Shown here: positions 1-7,888 of the stretch, in pieces
Position numbering within the stretch: the first letter of the stretch is position 1
How the letters are laid out: the number at the start of each line of letters is the position of its first letter
Assembly (NCBI RefSeq): GCF_024599655.1
Contig: NZ_CP102247.1
Location: 3,224,001 to 3,288,000 of the forward strand
DNA from: Enterobacter asburiae
GTDB taxonomy: Bacteria; Pseudomonadota; Gammaproteobacteria; Enterobacterales; Enterobacteriaceae
Length of the DNA: 64,000 nt
Direction: 5' to 3'
The notes under the pieces: generated by a model
Database searches by the model: none
The model's input: the letters and a program-made list of their open reading frames with translations, nothing else
Told to the model about the DNA's origin: nothing
Program-made: the position numbers and the translations under genes

Positions 1-1317
1 GTGGCGAGCAAAGGCCAGCACGTCTGGACCGGCGGGGATGACGCCGAAGCGCTGAGCAAGGGGATTTACGCCACCTTTAGCGAGTGCAACCTGCGCTATT
101 CGCAAAACGCACCGCTGGACATGTATACCGAGGTCAATACCCAAACCAACCTGCCGGCGCAGATAGACATCAGCGCCACGCCGGGGAGCGAATATCGCTT
201 CCTGTTTGTCAATAAAGGCGGCGGATCGGCTAACAAAGCCGCGCTGTTCCAGGAAACGAAATCCATTCTGCAGCCGGATAAACTTACCGCGTTCCTGATC
301 GAGAAGATGAAGTCGCTCGGCACCGCGGCCTGTCCACCGTACCACATTGCCTTTGTGGTCGGCGGCCTCTCTGCCGACCAGGCGCTGAAGGTGGCGAAGC
401 TGGCCTCCACAAAATATTATGACAACCTGCCCACCAGCGGGAACGCGCTGGGCCAGGCGTTCCGCGATACGGCGCTGGAAGCCACGCTGCTCAACGCCAG
501 CCGCGAATTCGGCATCGGCGCCCAGTTCGGCGGCAAGTACTTCGCGCACGATATTCGCGTCATCCGCCTGCCGCGTCACGGCGGCTCCTGCCCTGTCGCC
601 ATGGCGCTCTCCTGCTCCGCCGACCGCAATATCAAAGCAAGAATCAACAGGCACGGCATCTGGCTGGAGAAGCTGGAGCATAACCCAGGGAAATATATCC
701 CCGAGGCCAGCCGTGATGAAAACGACGCCCGAGCCGTACAGATCAACCTGAACCGCCCGCTGCGCGAGATCCTGCGCGATATGTCCGCCCTGCCGATCGG
801 CACCCGGCTGTCGTTAAGCGGCCCGATCGTGGTCGCCCGCGATATTGTCCACGCAAAAATCAAAGCGCGGCTGGATAACGGTGAGCCGATGCCGGAGTAC
901 ATGAAAAACCATATCGTCTATTACGCCGGTCCGGCGAAAACGCCGGAGAATCAGGCATGCGGCTCCCTCGGTCCAACCACCGGCGGGCGCATGGACGGCT
1001 ACGTCGATGCTTTCCAGGCCGCAGGCGGAAGCCTGATCATGCTTTCCAAAGGTAACCGCAGCCAGCAGGTCACCGATGCCTGTCATAAGCACGGCGGCTT
1101 CAACCTCGGCAGCATCGGCGGTGCGGCGGCCCTGCTGGCGCAGCAGTATGTGAAAAGCCTGCGCTGCCTTGAGTATCCCGAACTGGGCATGGAGGCGGTG
1201 TGGATGATGGAGGTCGAAAATCTGCCCGCCTTTGTGCTGGTTGACGACAAAGGGAATAATTTCTTCAGCCAGTTTGAGCAGCAGCATCGCTGCGCATCCT
1301 GCCCTGCCGGACATTAA
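1..1317 (+). CDS. Class I fumarate hydratase, 5'-truncated by the window edge
   Basis: Converts fumarate and (S)-malate in the TCA cycle using a labile [4Fe-4S] cluster; cytosolic. 438 residues are visible. By alignment with E. coli FumA from memory, about 113 N-terminal residues, including the first cluster cysteine, lie outside the window, so the GTG at base 1 is not the start. The two other cluster cysteines are Cys111 (TAACPPYH) and Cys205 (LSCSAD), with the same 94-residue spacing as in FumA. The C-terminal beta domain has CGSLGPTTGGRMDGYVD. The next gene, a corrinoid adenosyltransferase, follows after 9 bases, so they are probably cotranscribed. FumA, FumB or a dedicated paralogue cannot be told apart here. 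Confidence 0.9.
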   Translation: MASKGQHVWTGGDDAEALSKGIYATFSECNLRYSQNAPLDMYTEVNTQTNLPAQIDISATPGSEYRFLFVNKGGGSANKAALFQETKSILQPDKLTAFLIEKMKSLGTAACPPYHIAFVVGGLSADQALKVAKLASTKYYDNLPTSGNALGQAFRDTALEATLLNASREFGIGAQFGGKYFAHDIRVIRLPRHGGSCPVAMALSCSADRNIKARINRHGIWLEKLEHNPGKYIPEASRDENDARAVQINLNRPLREILRDMSALPIGTRLSLSGPIVVARDIVHAKIKARLDNGEPMPEYMKNHIVYYAGPAKTPENQACGSLGPTTGGRMDGYVDAFQAAGGSLIMLSKGNRSQQVTDACHKHGGFNLGSIGGAAALLAQQYVKSLRCLEYPELGMEAVWMMEVENLPAFVLVDDKGNNFFSQFEQQHRCASCPAGH

Positions 1318-1326
1318 GGAGCGACT

Positions 1327-1929
1327 ATGGAAGCGCGAGCTAACGCAGACAAACACCGCCAACGACAGCAAAAGCGCAAAGAGCAGGTTGATATCCGCGT
1401 GGCGGCGGCAACAGAGAAGAGAGGCATTCTGATCGTCTTCACCGGCAACGGAAAAGGCAAGTCCACCGCCGCCTTCGGCACGGCGACGCGTGCCGTCGGC
1501 CACGGTAAAACCGTTGGCGTCGCGCAGTTTATTAAAGGCCAGTGGGATAATGGCGAATACAACACCCTGCATCCGCTCGGCGTCGAGTTTCACATTATGG
1601 GCACCGGCTTTACCTGGGAGACACAAAACCGGGAGACGGATATCCAGGCCGCAACGGCGGTGTGGCAGGAGAGCAAACGCATGCTGGCTGACCCGAGTTA
1701 CGACCTGGTGGTGCTGGATGAGCTCACCTATATGCTGGCTTATCACTATCTGGATACTCAGGAGGTGATCGCGGCGGTTGAGAACCGTCCAGTGCAGCAG
1801 ACCGTGATCGTCACCGGGCGCGGCTGCCACTCGCAGTTACTGGCGCTTGCCGACACGGTCAGCGAAATGCGTCCGGTGAAACACGCATTTGACAGCGGTA
1901 TTCAGGCGCAGGAGGGCGTTGACTGGTAA
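1327..1929 (+). CDS. Cob(I)yrinic acid a,c-diamide adenosyltransferase, CobO/BtuR family
   Basis: Predicted to transfer the 5'-deoxyadenosyl group of ATP to cob(I)alamin or a corrinoid precursor; cytosolic. 200 residues, close to E. coli BtuR (196). The P-loop variant FTGNGKGKSTAAFGTATRAV lies at about residues 38-57, followed by GFTWETQNRE, VVLDELTYML and VTGRGCH, all typical of the family. An AAGGAG ribosome site starts right after the fumarase stop, so the pair looks like one operon. The usual enterobacterial btuR lies near the trp region in E. coli, so this is likely a second copy with a local role. That role is not evident from the sequence. Confidence 0.85.
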   Translation: MEARANADKHRQRQQKRKEQVDIRVAAATEKRGILIVFTGNGKGKSTAAFGTATRAVGHGKTVGVAQFIKGQWDNGEYNTLHPLGVEFHIMGTGFTWETQNRETDIQAATAVWQESKRMLADPSYDLVVLDELTYMLAYHYLDTQEVIAAVENRPVQQTVIVTGRGCHSQLLALADTVSEMRPVKHAFDSGIQAQEGVDW

Positions 1930-1940
1930 GCGTGTCTGTA

Positions 1941-1971
1941 CCGGATGGCGCGCCGCGCTGCCGCCATCCGG
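1941..1971. repeat. REP-like inverted repeat
   Basis: CCGGATGGCG (1941-1950) pairs with CGCCATCCGG (1962-1971) across an 11-base loop. It lies between the convergent adenosyltransferase and LysR genes. The core resembles enterobacterial REP units and may also terminate transcription from either side, although no T-run follows. Confidence 0.6.
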
Positions 1972-1976
1972 TGTTA

Positions 1977-2894
1977 TTACTCTACCGGCGAGACCACTGA
2001 TTTTTGTAATAGCCACTCGCGGAAGGTTTGTAACGGCAGGGATTGAGCCTTTTCCTCTCGCCACGTCATGATGAAGCGGTTGCCGGTGCGGATAGGAACA
2101 TCACAGGGGATAACCATCTCGCCGCAGTCCAGGTCATGCTGGATGGCGAAGCGGGGAAGCAGCGCGACGCCAAGATTCGAGCGTACTGCGGCAATCAGCA
2201 TTGAGAGGAGGTCAAAGCGCGGGCCAAGGTTCACGTCCGGACTGGTGATACCGGACAGCGCAAACCACTCCTGCCAGCCATTGATGCGAGTGCTTTGGTG
2301 TAACAGCGGAAACTCCCTTAGCAGCTCCTCCACCCCCAGCTTCTGCTCCGCGCTGGGGAGCAAACTTCGGCTGCAGACCGGCAGGATCTCCTCTTCAAAT
2401 AAATAATCGACTTCCGACCACGGGGGACAAAAATCGGCGCGCATAATAGCCGCATCGTATTCACGATTTAAAAAATCGCCGATATTGGCCAGCGAGTGAA
2501 TGTTAACAATAATATCAGGATTTAATTTATTAAACTCCCATAAATTAGGGATCAGCCAATGCGTACTGAAGGTGGGATTTACCGCCAGCTCCACAACCTG
2601 AACGGCAGGCTGCCAGGACATTATCATATTTGTATCGCGTTCCAGCTTATTAAGCGTCTCTTTGACGATATTCAGATAATGCTTTCCCGCTGCATTCAGA
2701 AAAATCCGCTTTTTGGCATGATTAAATAATGAGGTGTGTAAAAACTCCTCCAGGGCCGTCACCTGTCTGAACACTGCACTCTGCGTTAACGCCAGCTCTT
2801 CTGCGGCGCGGGTATAGCTTTCGTGGCGCGCCACAACTTCGAACGTCACCAGCAGCTCGCTCTTGGGGATTTTTCCTCTCATCATGTCTTCCAT
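1977..2894 (-). CDS. LysR-family transcriptional regulator
   Basis: 305 residues: an N-terminal winged helix-turn-helix (about residues 8-66, with SYTRAAEELALTQSAVFRQV as the helix-turn-helix) and a C-terminal periplasmic-binding-like effector domain. It probably senses a small metabolite and controls a nearby operon; the convergent fumarase-adenosyltransferase pair is one candidate but is not divergent from it, as classic LysR targets are. Start uncertain: ATG at 2894, 2885 or 2882 are possible and none has a strong ribosome site. The ligand is unknown. Confidence 0.8.
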   Translation of the reverse strand: MEDMMRGKIPKSELLVTFEVVARHESYTRAAEELALTQSAVFRQVTALEEFLHTSLFNHAKKRIFLNAAGKHYLNIVKETLNKLERDTNMIMSWQPAVQVVELAVNPTFSTHWLIPNLWEFNKLNPDIIVNIHSLANIGDFLNREYDAAIMRADFCPPWSEVDYLFEEEILPVCSRSLLPSAEQKLGVEELLREFPLLHQSTRINGWQEWFALSGITSPDVNLGPRFDLLSMLIAAVRSNLGVALLPRFAIQHDLDCGEMVIPCDVPIRTGNRFIMTWREEKAQSLPLQTFREWLLQKSVVSPVE

Positions 2895-3281
2895 TCATGG
2901 TGGGTAACAGTAATTTTTTGAAGCGAATAAACCCTGCTTCAGAACGATACCGCCATTATATTTTAGTTATGCTCCGTCGGCAGTGATCCACACCATGATT
3001 TAATCAGTTTTGCGCGTCAGGCCAAACTACTTGCTGAAAATGAAATGAAACATGAAAAATTATTAAGACCTGTTCAATTTGTGCCTTACATAATGGCGGC
3101 AGTGCCTTATTATACGAAAAACCGTATGGGCATTAAAAACAGGAATAGTGCAGGACAAGACGTTAAAAAATATAAAACAAAACGTTGTGCTAAAAATAGA
3201 GCGGGGTTTTGTGTACGTCCTTTCGATAACCGGCGCACCAGCGCCTCTTCAGCACGCATGCTGAAACCGGCTCAAAACAAA
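2895..3281. other. AT-rich intergenic stretch, no supported gene
   Basis: About 390 bases between the LysR gene start and the first tRNA-Ser terminator. An open frame beginning at 3045 runs on across the tRNA and is not credible as a gene. The region should hold the LysR promoter. I see no repeats, RNA gene or remnant I can name. Confidence 0.5.
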
Positions 3282-3310
3282 AAACCCAGGTCGCATAACG
3301 ACCTGGGTTT
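3282..3310 (-). terminator. Rho-independent terminator of the first tRNA-Ser gene
   Basis: A 12-base-pair stem AAACCCAGGTCG/CGACCTGGGTTT with a 5-base loop, followed on the minus strand by a T-rich tract (TTTTTTGTTTTG). It begins a few bases beyond the tRNA 3' end. Confidence 0.85.
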
Positions 3311-3316
3311 CGAATT

Positions 3317-3404
3317 TGGCGGAAGCGTAGAGATTCGAACTCTAGAACCCTTTCGGGTCGCCGGTTTTCAAGACCGGTGCCTTCAACCGCTCGGCCACGC
3401 TTCC
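3317..3404 (-). tRNA. serT: tRNA-Ser (anticodon UGA), copy 1
   Basis: 88 bases, starting GGAAGCGTGGCCGAGCGG and ending with encoded CCA, with the long variable arm of a class II serine tRNA. The anticodon loop reads CTTGAAA, giving UGA. It closely matches E. coli serT, which lies next to yccA. It is base-for-base identical to the copy at 11295-11382, which is the one adjacent to yccA here. Confidence 0.97.
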
Positions 3405-3416
3405 AAAGTGAGGCGC

Positions 3417-3445
3417 ACTATAAACATCTATTAGCGCCTTGTAAA
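3417..3445 (-). promoter_or_regulatory. Sigma-70 promoter of tRNA-Ser copy 1
   Basis: On the minus strand TTTACA (-35) and TATAGT (-10) are 17 bases apart, followed by a GC-rich GCGCC discriminator typical of stringently controlled stable-RNA promoters. The same arrangement precedes the second copy. Confidence 0.75.
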
Positions 3446-3574
3446 GCAGGAATTTTTCTAATTTTACCCACCGGCGTTTGACTGCGCAAAAATCACCCAG
3501 ACGCTGACGGCGCATCGGTCTCTGCTCGCTTGTACATACCGTAACACAGCAACGCTCATCCTTTTAAATCGCTC

Positions 3575-3590
3575 TGGTATAGAATGCCAC
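3575..3590 (+). promoter_or_regulatory. Candidate extended -10 promoter for the dlt-like operon
   Basis: TGGTATAGAAT is an extended -10 element (TGnTATA). No good -35 is visible, as often for extended -10 promoters. Transcription would start near 3590, giving a leader of about 70-90 bases before the likely dltD starts. Divergent from the tRNA-Ser promoter. Confidence 0.4.
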
Positions 3591-3678
3591 AAAAATAAAC
3601 GGTCATTTGTTGTGTAATTGTTATAAATCTGAGCAGTCACAGATTTTAGAAATTACTGCCATGCAGTGTTACTGGTTG

Positions 3679-4818
3679 ATGATGAAAATCAAAAATACGT
3701 TTTGCTTACATATCCTGATGGCGACCCTGGCCATTTTGTTCCTGTGCGTTCACCCGCTGGTGACGAGCTTCGATCCGCCCCTCACCTTCCAGCCGCTGAT
3801 TAAATCAATGGACGGCACGCCGAAAGAACAAGCGGAAAAAATTGCGACTATTTCCCACGCCCTGGAAGGGAATGCTATTTTCTTCATTGGCGCGTCTGAG
3901 GTTGCCACCTCAGAAGATGAACATTACGCTGTATATAATTACTTTAATAAGCAATTGCACACGCCCGTCGTGGCGTATGGCGATGCGTTTGTCGATGACG
4001 AAACGCAATTTTTACTGTTCTCGCGTTTTAAAAATAGCCTTAACGCAAACAGTAAAGTGGTTTTGCTTCTGGCACCTGACAGCTTTTACTCAAAAGGTCT
4101 GCCACCGGCTATCTATGCCGATAATTTCCCCGGTTCTATTTTTAATCCGCTGATGAAGGATCCGCAGGCGCGCCCGCTGCTGGTTAATTATTTAAAGCAT
4201 ATTGATAGTAAAGACATAAGCCATTTAACCTTTGGCCAAATGCGCGTCTTTGGCTGGCACCCCGACCTGATATGGGACGAGCTCAGCTTCCAGTTTGCGA
4301 ACGTCTGCACCCTGATAAAAAACGACTGGCTGGCGCTGCTCAACGTCACGCCCCGGACGGTACAGCCGTGGCCGCAGCAGCCAACCACCCACATCGCCCC
4401 AGACTGGGATAAAGAGCTGGCGAACGCGCGCGAGTTAAATAAAAAACGCCAGCAGAGCGCGGCCACGCTGTGGATGGACAAAACGATTTACGAAGAGGAC
4501 GGTAAGCCACAGCAGTGGGATGACACGCCGGTCGTGCCTGCGCAAATCGCCGCGTTCAGTAAAACCGTTCAGCTGCTGAAAGAACGTCACGTGCAGGTGA
4601 TTGCTATCGTCGACCCGGTTAACCCCTGGGCGCTTTACAATACCGATACCTTCCGCCCGGTTGATAAGCAAATTAAAACCATTCTGGAAAAGAACCAGAT
4701 CCCTTATTTAGATATGTACGCCATGCCTTATCAGAATGGCTGGAACTGGGATCGTTTGCACCCTTCCGAACTGGCCTGGGTTCCTATGATTCGCTTTATT
4801 GCACAGAGTTTTAAATGA
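3679..4818 (+). CDS. dltD: DltD-like protein of a dlt-type acylation operon
   Basis: Predicted last-step transferase or hydrolase of a DltABCDX-type pathway, anchored in the inner membrane with its catalytic domain in the periplasm. One N-terminal hydrophobic segment (about residues 6-31 from this start) is followed by an SGNH-like fold. The nucleophile region reads FFIGASEVA, where Gram-positive DltD has GSSE, and the C-terminal Asp/His pair is in WDRLHPSELAW. The frame is open back to 3607. ATGs at 3661, 3679 and 3682 are possible and none has a clear ribosome site; I prefer 3679/3682 because it gives a lysine-rich start before the membrane segment. It overlaps the small dltX-like gene by 4 bases. 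Confidence 0.8.
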   Translation: MMKIKNTFCLHILMATLAILFLCVHPLVTSFDPPLTFQPLIKSMDGTPKEQAEKIATISHALEGNAIFFIGASEVATSEDEHYAVYNYFNKQLHTPVVAYGDAFVDDETQFLLFSRFKNSLNANSKVVLLLAPDSFYSKGLPPAIYADNFPGSIFNPLMKDPQARPLLVNYLKHIDSKDISHLTFGQMRVFGWHPDLIWDELSFQFANVCTLIKNDWLALLNVTPRTVQPWPQQPTTHIAPDWDKELANARELNKKRQQSAATLWMDKTIYEEDGKPQQWDDTPVVPAQIAAFSKTVQLLKERHVQVIAIVDPVNPWALYNTDTFRPVDKQIKTILEKNQIPYLDMYAMPYQNGWNWDRLHPSELAWVPMIRFIAQSFK

Positions 4819-4937
4819 TGAAAATCGCGATCCGTCTTTTTTTCCTTTATCTCCTGCTGGCGATCACCATCGTCGCGTGGACCTCTGTCGATGACAGCAT
4901 GAGTATGCAGCTGCATTTTGAATATCAAAAGTTCTGA
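4815..4937 (+). CDS. dltX: DltX-like small membrane peptide (40 residues)
   Basis: A short gene whose ATGATG overlaps the dltD stop and which ends 6 bases before dltB. The product has one hydrophobic helix (about residues 5-21, IAIRLFFLYLLLAITIVAW) and then a polar tail ending HFEYQKF. Gram-positive DltX is also a roughly 50-residue single-span peptide in the dlt operon with a C-terminal FxYxxF motif; I recall the Tyr being proposed as the acyl-accepting residue. FEYQKF fits that pattern exactly, at the extreme C-terminus. Position, size, topology and motif agree; the function is inferred. Confidence 0.75.
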   Translation: MMKIAIRLFFLYLLLAITIVAWTSVDDSMSMQLHFEYQKF

Positions 4938-4943
4938 GGCCGA

Positions 4944-6065
4944 ATGATGTATAGCTCAGGCATGTTTTTTGTTTATTTGTTTTCCTCCGCCCTGGCGTTT
5001 GCGCTGGTCAATCGCGTATTACGCCATCGCCTGACCTGGCTGTCGGCGCTGTCGGTACTGACGGCAGTCGGCTGGGGCTATATATTTCAGGGGGATTATA
5101 TTGTCCCGGCGGCCGTATTTATCACCTTTTATGTGCTCGCGACCTTTAAAGAAAAAGGCTGGTTAAAAACCTGGCAGGCAATCATTTTAACGTTGCTGCC
5201 CTTATTTTTAGTGAAGCTGCATTTAAATAACCACTGGGGCATGATTGGCCTCTCTTTTATGACGTTCCGCGCGGTGGACGTGCTGCTCTATCGCAGTAAA
5301 AAAGAAGGTCAGAATTTCCTGCACTATTTCTGCTATCTGTTTATGCCCTTTATCATCCTGGCCGGCCCCATGTACCGCTGGCGGACATGGATGAGCGATG
5401 TCAGCAAGCCCGTATTTGCCCTTAACCGTGAACAGTTTTTAGTCGCGTTAGAGCAAATCATTACCGGCATTGTCCAGAAGTTCCTGTTTGCCATGCTGGT
5501 CGATTCGCTTGTCGTGCAGCCCTGGAGCCATAAGCCGTTTACGCTGACCGTGGGCGTGGTGATGTCGATTGCCTATAGCACCTACCTGTACTTTGATTTT
5601 GCGGGCTACAGCAATATGGCCATCGGCGCAGGCCGCCTGTTTGGGCTCAACATTCCGGCAAACTTCAACATGCCGCTTCTGGCAAAGAACCCGCAGGATT
5701 TCTGGCGCCGCTTCCACATCAGTTTGTCTGAATGGCTGCGCGATGTGGTCTTTATGCCCGTTTATATGAACCTGATGAAGTTCAACTTTTTCCGTCAGAA
5801 CAAAACGCTGGCGCAAAATATCGGTATTTTTTGCACCCTGTTCTGCATGGGGGCATGGAATGGCCTGGAGCGCCATTACGTTATCAGCGGCGCGCTGTTT
5901 GGCGCGATTTCCGTCACCCATAACATGCTGCTGTGGTCAGCCAAACGCAGCCCGGCATTGCAACGCGGTTTGCAGTATCCGGCCGTTGCGTTTTTAGGGC
6001 GAATTCTGACGCTGGGAAGCGCCGCGGGATCCCTTTACATCTTTAGTGGAATGTCACCTCTATGA
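4944..6065 (+). CDS. dltB: DltB-like MBOAT-family membrane acyltransferase
   Basis: 373 residues with about ten hydrophobic segments; predicted to pass the acyl group from the DltC thioester across the inner membrane. MBOAT features are DFAGYSNMAIGAGRLFGL (218-235), PQDFWRRFHISLSEWLRD (250-267, containing His258), and a third block CMGAWNGLERHYVISG (301-316). In DltB and AlgI the third block normally reads WHG with an essential His. Here the codon at 5859-5861 is AAT, giving Asn306, and the nearest His is 311. Start at 4944 or 4947, behind a GAGG ribosome site. The end overlaps dltA by 4 bases (ATGA), suggesting translational coupling. Confidence 0.85.
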   Translation: MMYSSGMFFVYLFSSALAFALVNRVLRHRLTWLSALSVLTAVGWGYIFQGDYIVPAAVFITFYVLATFKEKGWLKTWQAIILTLLPLFLVKLHLNNHWGMIGLSFMTFRAVDVLLYRSKKEGQNFLHYFCYLFMPFIILAGPMYRWRTWMSDVSKPVFALNREQFLVALEQIITGIVQKFLFAMLVDSLVVQPWSHKPFTLTVGVVMSIAYSTYLYFDFAGYSNMAIGAGRLFGLNIPANFNMPLLAKNPQDFWRRFHISLSEWLRDVVFMPVYMNLMKFNFFRQNKTLAQNIGIFCTLFCMGAWNGLERHYVISGALFGAISVTHNMLLWSAKRSPALQRGLQYPAVAFLGRILTLGSAAGSLYIFSGMSPL

Positions 6066-7495
6066 AAAATCACTCCGATCTTCAGGAACTGCAGGATTTC
6101 TTACGTGCGGCATTATGCGATCCCGCCTCTCCGCAGCAACTGGCCATCAGCGGCAGCGACGAAGCCTTAAGCTGGCTACAGCTTTCTGCTGCCGTGACGG
6201 ACTGGGCACAGCGCTATCAGCGTTGCCAGCCTGCTGCCGGTACGCCGGTTGTCCTGTACGGACACCAGCAGGCCGAGTTCGCCGTGGCGATTTATAGCTG
6301 CCTGCTGCACAACATTCCGTACATCCCGGTGGACTGCATCTACCCGCAGGAGCGCCTGCGGGAGATCTGCCATCTGGCCAATGCCCCTTACTATTACGAC
6401 GTCGCGACCCGGCAGTTTATCGCCACCGGTGAACCGGGCAAGGTGCTGGAGGAGCAGGATCTGGCCTACATCATGTTTACCTCGGGCAGCACCGGTAAAC
6501 CTAAAGGCGTGCAGATTGGGCGCGAAAGCGTATGGCACTTCATGAAATGGGTCAGCCAGCACTTTTCACTGCCGGAAAAACCGGTCCTGATGAACCACGC
6601 GGTATTCAGTTTTGACCTCTCCCTGATCCCTTTGCTGGCGAATCTGGCGATGGGCGGACACATCGTGCTAAACGCCAAAGAGGATATTCAGAAAGAGAAC
6701 TGGCTGGAGCGACTGAAAAGCAACGCGGTCTCCGCCTGGGTTTCCACCCCCTCTTTTGCGTACCAGCAGCTGCTTTCCCCGCAGTTCAACAGCGAGTATT
6801 TGCCTGCGCTGAGCGTCTTTATCTTCATTGGTGAAGTGTTAAATAAGGCGCTGGTTAAACAGCTCCGCCGCCGTTTCCCGCAGGCCAAAATCATCAACTC
6901 CTATGGTCCAACGGAAGCGACCATCGCGACGACCGTGGTTGAAATCACGGATGAGATCCTGAACAGCGACAGCGCCGTGCTGCCGGTGGGGGTCATGATG
7001 CCTGAGAGCAAAATGGAAATTTCCGCCGACGGCGAGCTGATTATCTGGGGTAAAAACGTCATGCGCGGCTACCTCGGCCTGCCGCAGGAGAACGCGGAAA
7101 AATTACTCCGCCGGGAAAATGAAGCGTTTCGCGGCTACCGGACCGGCGATCTGGGCTACGAAGCGGGGCTTATCTATTGCCAGGGCCGCAACGATAGCCA
7201 GGTCAAACTGAACGGTTACCGTATTGAAATCAATGAGATTGAAAACCGCCTGCTGGCCATGTCCGGCATCAACGAAGCGGTGGTTCTGCCGCTGATGAAA
7301 TCCTGCGGCAGCGTGCTGCGCATTGCCGCGTTCTGCGTGACGGATATGGCGCCGGATACCATCAAAACGTCGCTGTCGAAGGTGGTTCCGCACTATATGG
7401 TGCCTTCACAAATTATCGTAAAAGACGCTTTGCCGCTGAATCCTAACGGCAAAATTGACCGCAAGCTGCTGGACGCTTACGCCCGCACAAATTAA
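6062..7495 (+). CDS. dltA: DltA-like amino-acid:carrier-protein ligase (adenylating enzyme)
   Basis: Predicted to activate an amino acid, D-alanine in the classic enzyme, as the adenylate and load it on the DltC phosphopantetheine; cytosolic. 477 residues, slightly shorter than Gram-positive DltA (about 500). ANL-family motifs in order: MFTSGSTGKPKG (138-149), FSFDLS (182-187), FIFIGEVL (253-260), NSYGPTEAT (near 280), YRTGDLGY, and C-terminal PNGKIDRK with the catalytic Lys. Bacillus DltA has FLFCGEVL, where I recall the Cys shaping the D-Ala pocket; this protein has Ile256 (ATT at 6827-6829). Coupled to dltB by ATGA and to dltC by adjacency. Confidence 0.87.
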   Translation: MKNHSDLQELQDFLRAALCDPASPQQLAISGSDEALSWLQLSAAVTDWAQRYQRCQPAAGTPVVLYGHQQAEFAVAIYSCLLHNIPYIPVDCIYPQERLREICHLANAPYYYDVATRQFIATGEPGKVLEEQDLAYIMFTSGSTGKPKGVQIGRESVWHFMKWVSQHFSLPEKPVLMNHAVFSFDLSLIPLLANLAMGGHIVLNAKEDIQKENWLERLKSNAVSAWVSTPSFAYQQLLSPQFNSEYLPALSVFIFIGEVLNKALVKQLRRRFPQAKIINSYGPTEATIATTVVEITDEILNSDSAVLPVGVMMPESKMEISADGELIIWGKNVMRGYLGLPQENAEKLLRRENEAFRGYRTGDLGYEAGLIYCQGRNDSQVKLNGYRIEINEIENRLLAMSGINEAVVLPLMKSCGSVLRIAAFCVTDMAPDTIKTSLSKVVPHYMVPSQIIVKDALPLNPNGKIDRKLLDAYARTN

Positions 7496-7512
7496 TGACT
7501 CCAGGAAAAATT

Positions 7513-7731
7513 ATGGAACAAGAAATTCTCGCCCTGTTCGAAAAAGTGTTATCCCGTAAGGTGGGCTTTCACGATGAACTGATTGAATCCGACATTCTCG
7601 ACTCCATCCTCGCAGTCGATATGGTGCTGGAAGTGCAGGACGTTTACGGCTGTATGATCCCGCCAACTGATGTGGCGACGGTGCTGAAAACCCCGGCGGA
7701 CCTGGCCCGCTATATTGAAGAAAACCGCTAA
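7513..7731 (+). CDS. dltC: DltC-like acyl carrier protein
   Basis: 72-residue acidic carrier protein predicted to hold the activated amino acid on a 4'-phosphopantetheine arm. The attachment site is the Ser of ESDILDSILAVD (Ser31 from this start). I chose ATG 7513 because AGGA at 7503-7506 is well placed. An in-frame ATG at 7495 overlaps the dltA stop and would add six residues without a ribosome site. Last gene of the operon; a terminator follows within 40 bases. Confidence 0.85.
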   Translation: MEQEILALFEKVLSRKVGFHDELIESDILDSILAVDMVLEVQDVYGCMIPPTDVATVLKTPADLARYIEENR

Positions 7732-7736
7732 CCGGA

Positions 7737-7768
7737 AGGCTCTGGGGGCATGCTCCAGAGCCTGTTTT
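7737..7768 (+). terminator. Terminator of the dlt-like operon
   Basis: Stem AGGCTCTGG (7737-7745) with CCAGAGCCT (7755-7763), then GTTTTATT. It lies just after dltC and separates the operon from the PAS-GGDEF gene. Confidence 0.8.
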
Positions 7769-7888
7769 ATTGCTGCTGTCCAGAATACCTTCAAGCCCCC
7801 TACCGCTGCCCAGTCACACTCCCGATACAAAAAGTTATCTAAAGCGCCATAATTGATAGGTACCTAACTCTTTTGTCAGGAATTCAGT

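Noticed and set aside
814..1830. 338-codon open frame opposite the fumarase and adenosyltransferase genes
   Set aside because: It spans two real genes and their junction; composition is that of an antisense shadow.
3045..3434. Open frame of 129 codons across the tRNA-Ser gene
   Set aside because: It reads through the terminator, tRNA and promoter of tRNA-Ser on the other strand; no ribosome site or family match.
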